64,000 nt of DNA from CAVUNY01 sp963768585. Lineage in GTDB: Bacteria; Chloroflexota; Anaerolineae; Anaerolineales; Anaerolineaceae. A program made the position numbers and the translations under genes. The stretch covers positions 248,001 to 312,000 of the forward strand of contig CAVYIF010000023.1 of assembly GCA_963768585.1 (NCBI GenBank), in the 5' to 3' direction. A model generated the notes under the pieces. The model did not search any database. It worked only from the letters and a program-made list of their open reading frames with translations, and was not told where the DNA came from. Numbering within the stretch: position 1 is the first letter of the stretch; the number at the start of each line of letters is the position of its first letter. This document shows positions 43,873 through 53,024 of the stretch, one piece after another.

Positions 43873-44520
43873 TTGGATTTCAGTCAGGCACTTACATTTC
43901 AGTTTAAGGATCCCCGGTGGATCCAAAAAATAGGATTGGCTGCACTGGTCTCATTAATCCCGGTGGTTGGGCAAATAATCGTATTGGGCTGGTCGTTTCG
44001 CATTGCTCGTGCCGTCCTCACCCAGGAGGCGCAGCAGTTTCCAGAATTGGATCTGGCGGAGGATTTTTTGCGCGGATTGAAAGGATGGGGGATTAACCTG
44101 GTTTACTCGCTTCCGGCGATCCTGTTTGCTTTTCCATTGACGACCGGTTTGGGTCTGCTGATCGCTGCAACCGATGGGCGAACTGCTGCCGTATGGACGA
44201 TACTAGCCTTATGCTTGACCGGTTTGCTGGTGGCATATTCCCTGGTGCTGGCGCTCGTCCTGCCGGCGGCTTATGCGAATTTCATTGCCCAGGACGAGCA
44301 GTTTCAGGCCGGCCTGAACTTTCGCCAGGTGTTTGGGTTGATCCGCCGCGGGCCGGTGGCATATTTTATGGTATTCCTCGGCGGGCTGTTGTGCGGCTTT
44401 ATTACGATGTTTGGCCTGGTGGGATGTGTGATTGGGGTGGTTGCAACCGGGGCTTATTCGATGACCGTGCTGGGTCATCTTTATGGACAGGCTTACCGCG
44501 AGGCGACTGGCGCCAATTAA
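43873..44520 (+). CDS. DUF4013 membrane protein
   Basis: 215 residues, four to five hydrophobic helices. The N-terminus DFSQALTFQFKDPRWIQKIG and the YSLPAILF stretch are DUF4013-like. The TTG at 43873 is taken as start since AGGAGG lies 8 nt upstream and family proteins begin here. Its stop overlaps that of the convergent AMMECR1-like gene. Role unknown. Confidence 0.8.
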   Translation: MDFSQALTFQFKDPRWIQKIGLAALVSLIPVVGQIIVLGWSFRIARAVLTQEAQQFPELDLAEDFLRGLKGWGINLVYSLPAILFAFPLTTGLGLLIAATDGRTAAVWTILALCLTGLLVAYSLVLALVLPAAYANFIAQDEQFQAGLNFRQVFGLIRRGPVAYFMVFLGGLLCGFITMFGLVGCVIGVVATGAYSMTVLGHLYGQAYREATGAN

Positions 44521-45104
44521 GGAAGGCTTTTTTCGCGGAACTCTTCGACCTGGTAAATAAAAACGTCCAGGGGTTTTCTGCGCCAAAGATTGGCCGGTGC
44601 GCCCATTTTCTGGCAGAGCTGCGAAAGAAAGGCAGCCGGATCGGGAAGTTTTTCCCAAACCTGAGGAAGGAAAGTTGAACGGCGAAACCCATCCCGAAGA
44701 ACCACACCGTCAATATTGGGGCGCAGGCGGTCGAGCAGATCCTGTGGATTATCGTATTCCAGGGGCTGAGGAGCCGTCAGGCGAGAAATTTCGATCTCCA
44801 CCAGGGGTACCTCGACCGGGGTGAGTGGAGGAAAGCGGTAATCTTCGAGCGCCGCAGCGGCTGCATGTTCGCACACATCTTGCACCAGAGGTTGGTATGG
44901 CTCTAACGCTCCGATGCAGCCGCGCAGCTCACCTTAAATCATCAATGTGACGAACGATGCACCGTTTTCACGCAGCAAAGGTGAATATTCTTCCAGGTTG
45001 AGTTGAGGCAGCGGGTGTTGGTTTACTGCCAGTTCGATCGAACGGCGAGCCAGGCTTAACAAAATAGATTTTTCCTGTTCATTTAAAGCTTGGACTGGGT
45101 TCAT
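44517..45104 (-). pseudogene. AMMECR1-domain protein with in-frame TAA
   Basis: 196 codons from ATG 45104, which overlaps the flavin reductase stop as ATGA. The frame runs MNPVQALNEQEKSILLSLAR, through GASFVTLMI, meets TAA at 44934-44936, and goes on GELRGCIGALEPYQPL, the most conserved part of the AMMECR1 family, to TAA at 44517. The frame is unbroken apart from this codon, where relatives have a variable residue. So it is a nonsense mutation or a base error. TAA, not TGA, so selenocysteine is not an answer. An alternative start at 44885 would give a 122-residue piece lacking the N-terminal third. Family role unclear. Confidence 0.82.
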
Positions 45105-45583
45105 GGCATCTTTTGGTACCCCCGATTGAAATAGACCAGCGGACGGTATTGGGCTGTCGGTTGAGCGTCGATTACATCCAGCAGGAACAGCGTGGAAAGG
45201 TCCAGTGGGTGGGTGGCTCGAACCCGGCAGTCGAGAAAAGCTGCTCCGCCGGCCAGAAATGGCGCTCCTGTGGTCAAGGTGAACAGTTCAACACCTGAAA
45301 AACGGTTGCCTTCTTCTGAGACGTGCCCGGCAAATCTTTCAGAAAGGTCGGCCTGGTCCTCGTTCAGAATGGTGATGGCAAGGATGCCAGAGCTAAGCAG
45401 CATTTTGCAGGTTCGGGTGTCGTTGGCGAGGGTCACGGTGACGACCGGTGGTGTAAGTGAAACCGAGGTAAATGAATTCACGGTCATGCCGTGGTGTTCG
45501 GCGCCAAACTGGCTGGTTACCACAGTGACACCGGCCGGCCAGTGACGCATGCATTGGCGAAGCTGTTCTGCGATCTTGCTCAT
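45101..45583 (-). CDS. Flavin reductase family protein (FMN-binding split barrel)
   Basis: 160 residues, flavin reductase-like domain. Features are WPAGVTVVTSQFGAEHHGMT, TVNSFTSVSLTPPVVTVTLA and a C-terminal FNRGYQ. Such proteins reduce FMN/FAD with NAD(P)H, or serve as partner of an FMN-dependent oxygenase. It is coupled to the AMMECR1 gene by a 4-nt overlap. Partner not visible. Confidence 0.88.
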   Translation of the reverse strand: MSKIAEQLRQCMRHWPAGVTVVTSQFGAEHHGMTVNSFTSVSLTPPVVTVTLANDTRTCKMLLSSGILAITILNEDQADLSERFAGHVSEEGNRFSGVELFTLTTGAPFLAGGAAFLDCRVRATHPLDLSTLFLLDVIDAQPTAQYRPLVYFNRGYQKMP

Positions 45584-45711
45584 TTTCGGTTAATATCCTT
45601 TATTTGTTTATACTGTGCCCGATAATGTTCGTCAAGAGGATCTGTTCTTAAAAATAGCTTAAAGAAAAAGCTTGCTAAAGTTTACCCTTTTAAGGTACTA
45701 TGGTGATTAAT

Positions 45712-46515
45712 ATGAGTGATGAGATCCTGAATGATTCGATCGACAATCCGCTTCCACCTTCACCGCGCCGCCCGGCGCGCTTTTCAATGTGGCATGCCGT
45801 CCAGACCCTGGTCGGATTGGCAGTTGTGATTGCCACCCTCTTCACCATGTGGACTTCCGCCAATCTTTTTTCAAATAATTTGCTCGACCAGATGATGGTG
45901 GTTGCGCAGTCCTCTCCTTCCACAGTTTACCCAACGCTGACTGCTTCCCCCAGGCTGCGGGTCGGAATTGTTGCCGGGCATATGGGACATGATTCAGGCG
46001 CTGTTTGCCCGGATGGGCTGACGGAAGCCGAAGTGAATTATAAAATAGCCACCATGCTGGTATCCATGCTCAAAACCGACGGGTTTGATGTGGATTTGCT
46101 CAGTGAATTTGACCCCAAGTTGAACCAATATAAGGCCATGGCGCTGATTTCGATCCATAATGACTCCTGCATCTATTACAACGACGAAGCGTCCGGGTTT
46201 AAAGTGTCGGCGGCGAAGGACAGTGTTTCCCCGGAGAGTGCCCGCAAGCTGACTTCCTGCATTATTGACCGCTACGGCAAGGAAACCGGCCTGCGATTTA
46301 ACTACAACACGATCACGACCGACATGACCGATTATCATGCCTTTGGTGAAATTGATAACTCAACGACTGCAGCTATTATCGAAACCGGCTTTCTCGCCAC
46401 CGACCGCCAGTTCCTGATCGATCACACCGATCGGGTGGCGGAAGGCATTCGGGAAGGCATCTTATGTTTCGTCCGGAATGAACCGGTATCCCCCACTCCC
46501 ACTCCTACCCCATGA
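45712..46515 (+). CDS. N-acetylmuramoyl-L-alanine amidase, membrane-anchored
   Basis: 267 residues of the amidase_3 type. A membrane helix lies near residues 28-48 and the enzyme domain starts about 80 with LRVGIVAGHMGHDSGAVCPD (zinc His), then Glu in TEAEVNYKIA, IHNDSC (zinc His) and the catalytic Glu in AAIIETGFL. It cuts the peptide from peptidoglycan in the cell wall. Its stop overlaps the start of an L,D-transpeptidase as ATGA, so two wall enzymes are coupled. The ATG at 45700 is an alternative start. Confidence 0.9.
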   Translation: MSDEILNDSIDNPLPPSPRRPARFSMWHAVQTLVGLAVVIATLFTMWTSANLFSNNLLDQMMVVAQSSPSTVYPTLTASPRLRVGIVAGHMGHDSGAVCPDGLTEAEVNYKIATMLVSMLKTDGFDVDLLSEFDPKLNQYKAMALISIHNDSCIYYNDEASGFKVSAAKDSVSPESARKLTSCIIDRYGKETGLRFNYNTITTDMTDYHAFGEIDNSTTAAIIETGFLATDRQFLIDHTDRVAEGIREGILCFVRNEPVSPTPTPTP

Positions 46516-47658
46516 CAGAACCTCAATTCTCACAAGCGCAAGAGTTCATTCGCCTGGCATACCAGGCACTGCGGACCAACAACCGCGAACAAGCCTACCA
46601 GTATGCGGTTCAAGCCGCTGAATTAGATCCTCATGTAGAGGATCCCTGGCTGATTCTGGGTGCGATTTCCGAACCAAAAGCCGCAGTTGGATATCTCAAG
46701 CGCGCGCTGGATATTAACCCTTCCAGCTCTCGCGCTCGCAAAGGCATGCAGTGGGCCATCCAACGCTTGAGAAGCGCACCCGATCAGCCTGCCGTGCCCA
46801 CAACACGATGCGCAGGAAGGCCAGCTGCTGAACCCGACCGGCGAAGCGCCGATTGTTGGACCGACTGCGCCGGTTGTGGTGCGTCCTGCAGCGGCTTCGG
46901 GAACCGCGGTCGCTGTGCAGCCAGCTGCCAGACCGGCGCGGCGGGTGTGGTTAAACTGGGCAGCCGGGCTTCTGGCGGTCGTGATTTTAGCCAGCGCAGC
47001 CTGGTTTGCCTGGCCAATGATCGACGCTGTGCTCGCCCAAAGCCCGAGTGCCATGCGCCCGGCCGGCATCCTGCAAAAACCGACGCTCACACCGACGTTT
47101 ACCCCGACTTATACACCCACGTATACCCCGACGGCTACATTTACCCCAACAGCAACTTTTACCAGTACGCCCACTGCCACGCTGACTTTCACACCTACCT
47201 CTACCAGCACAAATACTGCGATTCCGACTAAAACCAGGGTTCCGCCTACAAAAACCCCTTCTGGTCCCAAGCTATCCGGGTCGGTCCCTTCGAATATTCA
47301 GGCTGACCAACGCTGGGTGGACGTGGATCTGACTCACCAGCGCGCTTATGCTTACCAGGGCAGCCAGGTGGTGCGTTCGTTTGTCGTGTCCACCGGCATT
47401 TCAATTTATCCGACAGTGACCGGTCAGTACCGGATTTACGTCAAGTATCGCTATGCGGATATGTCGGGGGTTGGCTGGTATCTGCCGGATGTGCCGTATG
47501 TGATGTATTTTTACCGCGGGTACGGCTTGCACGGCACCTACTGGCACAACAATTTTGGCACACCAATGAGTCACGGTTGTGTAAATTTTACGATCCCGGA
47601 TGCGGCCTGGTTGTTTGACTTTGCCTCGGTGGGTACACTGGTCAACGTGCATTATTAG
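46512..47658 (+). pseudogene. L,D-transpeptidase with N-terminal TPR, +1 frameshift
   Basis: Corrected length about 381 residues. The first frame gives a TPR-like region (EFIRLAYQALRTNNREQAYQ) to about residue 95. From CCC at 46797-46799 the homologous reading moves on one base: PQHDAQEGQLLNPTGEAPIV, then a membrane helix WAAGLLAVVILASAAWFAW, a Thr/Pro-rich linker and a YkuD domain from about residue 255 with HGTYWHNNFGTPMSHGCVNF, holding the catalytic His and Cys. It would make 3-3 cross-links in peptidoglycan. An extra C in CCC, whether mutation or assembly error, explains the break. Coupled to the amidase. Confidence 0.85.
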
Positions 47659-47696
47659 CTGGCCAAATCGTCACCTGGCTGCAAATGACGATTAGT

Positions 47697-47737
47697 AAAA
47701 ATCGCCGGATTGGCTTTTGCCCAATCCGGCGATTTTT
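47697..47737 (+). terminator. Strong terminator after the L,D-transpeptidase
   Basis: AAAAATCGCCGGATTGG (47697-47713) and CCAATCCGGCGATTTTT (47721-47737), 17 perfect pairs, 7-nt loop, A-run and T-run at the ends. It can work on both strands. Confidence 0.92.
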
Positions 47738-47853
47738 GTTATAAATGGCATTGATTTTCTGGGCGCCTGCTGGCATAATGTAGACAGCCGCATGAAAAAG
47801 GCAGGGCTGGCCCGCAATCGATCCAGCCTTTATCTTGAAAGGAAGTGAATTCT

Positions 47854-48276
47854 ATGCCAAACCAGCCGCTGTTTGCCGGATTAGTAGTGGATGAATATGA
47901 TCAACCAGTGACGACGACCACGGTGGGTGACGAATCGTTTTATGTGGTGAATGACGCCGGGTTTCACAGGCATGTACCCTCGGAGGATGTCGACCGCCAG
48001 GTATTGGAGATGATGCGCGGCCAAATTCAAGGCAATGAAGATGTTCTTGGCGAACAGACCGCGAAAATGATCGGACAGGATGACATTTTCAGCGTGGCAA
48101 TGATCATGAACCAGTTAAAAAACCTGGATAAGCAGTTTGACCAGATATTAAAGACAGGTATACCAGAAGAAGGCCGGGCCTATTTGGGGATGATGGGCTT
48201 CAAGATCGTAATCGATATCCATGGAGAAGTGGTGCGCTTCGACCAGCCCACAGCGCCAACGGATGAGGGTGAGTAG
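47854..48276 (+). CDS. Conserved-looking hypothetical protein
   Basis: 140 residues, acidic, no membrane helix. Sequence features: YDQPVTTTTVGDESFYVV near the N-terminus and FKIVIDIHGEVVRFDQP near the C-terminus. Not assigned to a family. The ATG at 47854 follows AAAGGAAG; a GTG 9 nt upstream in the same frame is less likely. Single gene between a strong terminator and the thioredoxin gene. Confidence 0.7.
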   Translation: MPNQPLFAGLVVDEYDQPVTTTTVGDESFYVVNDAGFHRHVPSEDVDRQVLEMMRGQIQGNEDVLGEQTAKMIGQDDIFSVAMIMNQLKNLDKQFDQILKTGIPEEGRAYLGMMGFKIVIDIHGEVVRFDQPTAPTDEGE

Positions 48277-48431
48277 ATCCGGATTGGGGTGGGTGTTCAA
48301 ACAGGTTTGAAATTAAGAGAGTCTCACAAAAATCCGATATAATTCTTATACCGAAGCGTTAAAATCATCACCAGTGTGATTGTTTTTATTTAACTGCTTG
48401 TTTCAGGCTTATGCCTGGTGGAGAAAAACTG

Positions 48432-49268
48432 ATGATGGCATCTGATAACATTATTGACGTAAATGAATTTGACTTTGAGTATGAAGTGCTTTCGTACTCG
48501 CAAAATATCCCTGTCGTGGTGGATTTTTGGGCGACCTGGTGCCAGCCTTGTAAAATTTTAGGACCGATGCTGGAAGCCATGGTGCAGGAAGCGGGTGGCG
48601 CATTTCGCCTGGCCCGGGTCGATGTGGATAAGAATCCTAACCTGGCCTTGCGCTACAGTGTGCGCAGCATACCGACCGTGAAAGTGTTTACCAGTGGGCA
48701 GGTAGTAAGTGAGTTTGTGGGGATGGTCCCGGAAGAACGCCTGCGCGAATTCCTGGAAAAAATTACTCCGCCCAGCCCGCAACAGCTTCAGCTTGAAAAG
48801 GCCGATAGTTTCTTAACCCTGGGCCAGTGGAGTCAGGCAGAAACAATCTACCGGGATTTAATCCTTCAATCGGCTGACAATCCCGCTGCTTTATTGGGCC
48901 TGTCAAAAGCATTGCTGATGCAGAATAAGAACGAAGAAGCCTTGGATATTATCCGCAACTTTCCTGCCAGCCGCTTGTTCAGTACGGCTGAGCTGCTGCG
49001 CCCTTATGCCGAAGACATGGTAGCCCTGGCTAAGGGCAGGCTGGCCCATGAGACGGATTTAGATATGGCCTTCCAGACAGCGGTTCGTTTGGCGGGCCGG
49101 GGCAACCTGCCGGCGGCGTTAGACGGGTTCCTGGATATCCTGCGCCAGGATAAATCCTACCGGCGCGGACGTGCCCGCCTGGATATTCTCAGCCTGCTGG
49201 AGCTGATGGGTGAAGAGGATCCGCAAACCAGACAGTACCGGGCTGAGTTGGCTTCAGTTTTGTTTTAA
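48432..49268 (+). CDS. Thioredoxin-TPR protein, CnoX-like
   Basis: 278 residues. A thioredoxin domain with the active site FWATWCQPCKILGP covers residues about 10-110. A TPR part follows, with ADSFLTLGQWSQAETIYRDL and a later ALDGFLDILRQDKSYRRG. Together this is the layout of CnoX/YbbN co-chaperones, which keep clients from aggregating under oxidative stress. WCQPC keeps both Cys, so it may also have redox activity. The ATG at 48432 follows GGTGGAG with suitable spacing; ATG 48435 is also possible. Confidence 0.9.
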   Translation: MMASDNIIDVNEFDFEYEVLSYSQNIPVVVDFWATWCQPCKILGPMLEAMVQEAGGAFRLARVDVDKNPNLALRYSVRSIPTVKVFTSGQVVSEFVGMVPEERLREFLEKITPPSPQQLQLEKADSFLTLGQWSQAETIYRDLILQSADNPAALLGLSKALLMQNKNEEALDIIRNFPASRLFSTAELLRPYAEDMVALAKGRLAHETDLDMAFQTAVRLAGRGNLPAALDGFLDILRQDKSYRRGRARLDILSLLELMGEEDPQTRQYRAELASVLF

Positions 49269-49290
49269 AATTATGTTGGCTAGCAAACAT

Positions 49291-49520
49291 AAATCACCCC
49301 AAATTTATTTTTGAGGGTGATTCTGTTTCTTTTTCCCCATCCCCCAGCCCCTTCCCCGAATCGGGGAAGGGGAGAAGAATACGAAGAGGTGATTTTCGGC
49401 GCAAAGCGCCGAAAATCACCTCTTCACTCGATTCCCCCGCCCTCGATGGGCGGGGGTTAGGGGGTGGGTGGTGAAGTGTCCCCATGACAATCCTGAAATA
49501 TTAATTTCGGGGTGTATCAC
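49291..49520. repeat. Dispersed structured repeat, copy 2
   Basis: 230 bp matching 25431-25660 over its whole length in the same orientation. Hairpins: the CACCC/GGGTG terminator-like stem, CCCCTTCCCC/GGGGAAGGGG (49348-49372), the 20-bp stem with AAA loop (49383-49425) and CCCCCGCCC/GGGCGGGGG (49434-49456). In the long stem, T49395-A49413 replaces C25535-G25553 of copy 1, so pairing is kept by paired changes. Both copies follow a plus-strand gene stop within 25 nt. Confidence 0.85.
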
Positions 49521-49525
49521 TTTTT

Positions 49526-50503
49526 TTATTTCAGGGTCAGGTCGCCCCAGGTGGTGGGGTTGGTTAAAACACGGGTCTTGACGTTGGATACCATCGACTG
49601 CTGCACGTTTTCTGAAGCGTTATCATTATCCGAAACCGAAAGCACGAAACCGAAATGGTCGCCAGAAGCCGGGGTAACCCCAAAGATGGTCCACGGAACA
49701 GCAACCTCAATGCGGGTGATGCCTTCGGCATTACTGCGCAGGGAGGCGATCTTCACCTGGCTGCGGCTGCCGGCAATGTTGGTGGGCAGCCAGAGGTAAG
49801 CCTCCTTGGTCCCATTCACATTCGGGCGCCCAGGAGAGATTCCCAGTTGGAAATCGTCCGGGCTGAGGGTGGTGACGTAATAATCTGCAGATACGTTGGT
49901 GTCCAGTAAAATCTCCAGGCTGTCGCCTTTAAACAGGTTTTCGCCTGTTGCATTTTGCACGTAGATATCATCGCTTACCTTGACGCCCAGGTATAAATAA
50001 GTGTCATCCCAGCCGGTCTTAAAAGATGCTGCCAGATCGGCACGGCCCGTCCAGTTTGCGGCGCCGTAGACGACAATCTCTGCCGGGTATTCTTTGCTGG
50101 GCAGATCGTTCCAATCTCCATCGATGGTTGGTGCGCTGGTCATGCGGCTGGCGGTCACCGAAGTGATCGTGCGCCGGGAGAGGTCTGGGGTGGGGCTGGG
50201 TGGCGCGAGGGTGGGGACCTGGGTCGGCACTGAAGTCGGCATGGGCTGCAGCGAAGGCGTGGCTGAAGGCGGTACAGCTGTGGCAGGCAGTGCTGTCTGG
50301 CTGGGAGGGATGGGCAACGTCTCCGTCGCCTGCCCGGAGGGTTGGGTCATGACCAGGGTAGGCAAAGGCGTCGAAAATAGGGCAGTCATGGTCTGGTTGG
50401 GGACCGGAAAAGTTGGCTGAACGGGGCCTGGGCCGGGGGTGAGGTTGCAGGCGGTCAGCAAAACTGCCAAGAAAAATGGGATAAGCTTGTTTTTGATGTT
50501 CAC
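49526..50503 (-). CDS. Lipoprotein with CBM9-like sugar-binding domain
   Basis: 325 residues. Signal peptide with lipobox LLTAC near residue 19, then a Pro/Thr-rich region to about 110. The C-terminal domain (about 115-325) starts TSAPTIDGDWNDLP and has GWDDTYLYLGVKVSDD and KGDSLEILLDTN, features of the CBM9/DOMON-like carbohydrate-binding fold. Anchored to the outer face of the membrane. GGAGG before the ATG. Ligand unknown. Confidence 0.82.
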   Translation of the reverse strand: MNIKNKLIPFFLAVLLTACNLTPGPGPVQPTFPVPNQTMTALFSTPLPTLVMTQPSGQATETLPIPPSQTALPATAVPPSATPSLQPMPTSVPTQVPTLAPPSPTPDLSRRTITSVTASRMTSAPTIDGDWNDLPSKEYPAEIVVYGAANWTGRADLAASFKTGWDDTYLYLGVKVSDDIYVQNATGENLFKGDSLEILLDTNVSADYYVTTLSPDDFQLGISPGRPNVNGTKEAYLWLPTNIAGSRSQVKIASLRSNAEGITRIEVAVPWTIFGVTPASGDHFGFVLSVSDNDNASENVQQSMVSNVKTRVLTNPTTWGDLTLK

Positions 50504-50617
50504 TTTTTCCTCCTTAATCCGAATGGCTGATTCGGAGATGCGTATGGATTAGATGCAAGGGCGGTACCAGGTTTGGGTTTCTACTTTCCATAATCCTGAC
50601 TATAATGAAATAAGCAT

Positions 50618-51283
50618 ATGTTAACAAATTCGCAACTTTCTTGCCACCTCGAAGTTCGTGTTATTCTATTCAGCCTGCAATCGAATCAACTGCAGGTGCT
50701 GGCAGTTTCACCTGAAGCGGGCGCCAGCGGTTGGAGCCTGCCGGGCAATCCCATTCCGCTGGACCAATCGCTGGACGAAACCGCGGCCGAATGCCTGCTG
50801 CGCTATACAGGCTTAAAAGAAGCATACCTCGAGCAGCTATACACTTACGGTGATCTACAACGCAGCGGGAAGCGTTTGATCTGTGTAGCCTATTTTGCGG
50901 TGATCCCGGCGGGAACACATCCACTGCAGGTTAAAGACGTTGAACAGGCATGCTGGTTCCCGATAGATGAAATTCCGCCGCTTGCCATGGACCATACTGA
51001 AATCCTGCAGTACGGTTTACGCCGCTTGCGCTATAAGCTGGAATACACTGCGGTCGGCTTCCAACTGCTGCCGGAAACCTTCAGTTTGTCGGAGCTCCAA
51101 CATACGTATGAATTAATATTAGGGGAAAAGCTGGATAAACGTAATTTTCGCCGGCGGATTCTCGAATCGGAAATCATCGAACCGACTCTACACCAGCGTA
51201 CTGGAGAGGGCCGCCCGGCGCGCCTGTACCGCTTCCGCCCTGGCGCAGTCGCAGAAGTTAAAGCGCGCAGGTTGTTCCCGTAG
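50618..51283 (+). CDS. NrtR-like regulator: degenerate Nudix domain plus winged helix
   Basis: 221 residues. The first 140 have a Nudix fold, but the box reads GNPIPLDQSLDETAAECLLR then YTGL, without the REUXEE core, so catalysis is unlikely. The C-terminal part LSELQHTYELILGEKLDKRN and FRRRILESEIIEPT is the winged-helix tail of NrtR-type repressors, which sense ADP-ribose and control NAD or sugar genes. TATAAT lies at 50601-50606, 11 nt before the ATG. No target operon adjoins. Confidence 0.82.
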   Translation: MLTNSQLSCHLEVRVILFSLQSNQLQVLAVSPEAGASGWSLPGNPIPLDQSLDETAAECLLRYTGLKEAYLEQLYTYGDLQRSGKRLICVAYFAVIPAGTHPLQVKDVEQACWFPIDEIPPLAMDHTEILQYGLRRLRYKLEYTAVGFQLLPETFSLSELQHTYELILGEKLDKRNFRRRILESEIIEPTLHQRTGEGRPARLYRFRPGAVAEVKARRLFP

Positions 51284-51293
51284 ATTGGTGTGT

Positions 51294-52514
51294 TTATTTC
51301 ACAAACACGCTGATGCTTTCAATGGCATAGGTCTGTGGAAACAGGTCAAACGGGGTGACCTGCTGCAAGCGGTATCCACCCTCAAGCAGGCGGCGGGTAT
51401 CCCTGGCCAGGGTTGCCGGATCGCAAGAAACATAAATCAGGAGCGGGGCTGCCAGTCGTACCAAAGCCTGCAGCACGGCGCGATCCAACCCTGACCGGGG
51501 AGGGTCGACCACGACCAGGCCAGCCTCGATTTTCAAGGCGGGTAAGACTTCTTCTGCCGGGCCCTGATAAAGCTCCACATGGTCGAATTCATCCAAATTC
51601 GCGGCAAAATCCTCACAGGCTTCAGGCGAGAGTTCTATTCCTACCAGGCGAGCGACCTTTGGGGCCAGGAAAGCGCTGAATAAGCCGGCCCCGCAGTACA
51701 CGTCCAGGGCGGTGTGGGGCGGTGTGTCTGGAATCAGGTCCAGCAAATGCCTGACCATGGCTTCGGCCTGCGCGGTGTTGACTTGAAAGAAGGCACCCGC
51801 GGTCACGTGAAAGGTGCGTCCGAGAATTTCCATCAGGATGTGATCGTCGCCAGCCAGGACCATTGCGCCTGCCGGGCCGATGTGGACGGCAGAAACCGGA
51901 AAATCAACCTCGAATGGTGGCGGTTGGGGATCGTCGCCCTCCAATGTGATCAGCACTTCCTCTTCTGCGCCAGCGCGCAGCTCCACGCGCTGGATGCCCG
52001 AATCGGGTTCAAAAGATAGTTGAGGCCAAAGTTCATCCAGGATGCTTTCGGGCAGATGGCATTCGCTGATGGGTACAACATTGTGCGAGCCGGCCTGCTG
52101 ATATCCGAGTTGGCCTTCTGGGGTCAGGCTGAATTGGACGGCATTACGATAATGCCAGGGCTGGGGAGATGGAACAATGGGCAGCAGGTTAGGGGATACG
52201 CCTGCGATGCGTTCAAGCTGTTCGCGCAGGATGTCCGTTTTTGCCGCAAGCTGTTTTTCATAGGGTAAGTTCTGGTAATGGCACCCGCCGCACGTGCCAA
52301 AATGCACGCAGCGCGGGGGAATGCGTTCCGGGCTGGGGCGTAAAATTTCAACCAGTTCCGCGCGGGCAAATCCGCGTTTTTCTTCAACCAGGCAAATCCT
52401 GGCTCGCTCTCCGGGCAGTGCATAAGGTACAAATACGGCCCGCCCATCCGGCAGACGCCCCAGGGCATCTCCCCCATATACCAGGATCGTCAAATCCACT
52501 TCAATTTCAGCCAT
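51294..52514 (-). CDS. RNA 5-methyluridine methyltransferase (RlmD/TrmA family)
   Basis: 406 residues. A TRAM-like N-terminal domain is followed by an iron-sulfur motif CVHFGTCGGCHYQNL, with a fourth Cys in PISECHLPES, then the AdoMet domain ALDVYCGAGLFSAFLA, the DPPRSGLD motif and the catalytic Cys in YVSCDPATLARD. It methylates a uracil in rRNA or tRNA; which one cannot be read here. A TATACT box on the minus strand lies exactly 7 nt before the ATG, with no ribosome site. Confidence 0.92.
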   Translation of the reverse strand: MAEIEVDLTILVYGGDALGRLPDGRAVFVPYALPGERARICLVEEKRGFARAELVEILRPSPERIPPRCVHFGTCGGCHYQNLPYEKQLAAKTDILREQLERIAGVSPNLLPIVPSPQPWHYRNAVQFSLTPEGQLGYQQAGSHNVVPISECHLPESILDELWPQLSFEPDSGIQRVELRAGAEEEVLITLEGDDPQPPPFEVDFPVSAVHIGPAGAMVLAGDDHILMEILGRTFHVTAGAFFQVNTAQAEAMVRHLLDLIPDTPPHTALDVYCGAGLFSAFLAPKVARLVGIELSPEACEDFAANLDEFDHVELYQGPAEEVLPALKIEAGLVVVDPPRSGLDRAVLQALVRLAAPLLIYVSCDPATLARDTRRLLEGGYRLQQVTPFDLFPQTYAIESISVFVK

Positions 52515-52521
52515 AGGGGAT

Positions 52522-52527
52522 AGTATA
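52522..52527 (-). promoter_or_regulatory. -10 box 7 nt before the start at 52514 (leaderless)
   Basis: TATACT on the minus strand, 7 nt, then ATG of the RNA methyltransferase. Confidence 0.55.
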
Positions 52528-52588
52528 CCTGAATTCCAGGGTCAAAATGGGTGAAAAATTTCAGCAGGAATCGAACAGGATTGTTTTA

Positions 52589-52883
52589 TGAGTGGAACCC
52601 GAATATTAATGGTGGAAGAAGAACGTGCCATGGCGCGCAGTTTGGAGTACGCTTTAACAAAAGAAGGTTTTTCCGTGCTTTGGGCCGCGGACGGAAAGCG
52701 CGACCTGGAAATGACCATAAAGAAGCCCCGCGTTTTATTTTGCTGGATAATGCTGTAAAATACATCCCGGCTGGGGGGAGTTGAGCTGGGGGCGCAGAAA
52801 TCCGGACAAAAAGTGCGCATGGTGGAAAAGTGTGGTGTGAGAGTGAAGCAGGCCAGGGGGCGCGGTTCGTTATCGAGTTATAA
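52589..52883 (+). pseudogene. Relic of a two-component system (receiver start fused to kinase end)
   Basis: From ATG 52589 the frame reads MSGTRILMVEEERAMARSLE then YALTKEGFSVLWAADG, the beginning of a response-regulator receiver, and stops after 56 codons. At the end of it a second frame reads LDNAVKYIPAGGS, the N-box of a histidine kinase ATPase domain. A further frame continues with ELGAQKSGQKVRMV, and another ends ARFVIEL-stop, typical of the kinase C-terminus. So a large deletion joined the start of a regulator gene to the end of its kinase gene, and further indels followed. This is true decay, unlike the single-base lesions nearby. Confidence 0.8.
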
Positions 52884-53024
52884 ATCACCCAATCGGGTAT
52901 TATAGTAAAATGAGAGGAGAGTTAGAATTAATTAATCATTAATCCAATTCTGTAGTGAAAAGAATTCGCAATTGGGCACTCGCATAAGGATCACCCAGGC
53001 AGAACCCATTTGGGAGCAGTTTCT

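Noticed and set aside
44934..44936. Recoding of the AMMECR1 stop as selenocysteine
   Set aside because: The codon is TAA and relatives have no Cys there.
47080..47260. ACC-CCG-type repeats as tandem DNA repeat
   Set aside because: They encode a Thr/Pro linker common to exported proteins in this window.
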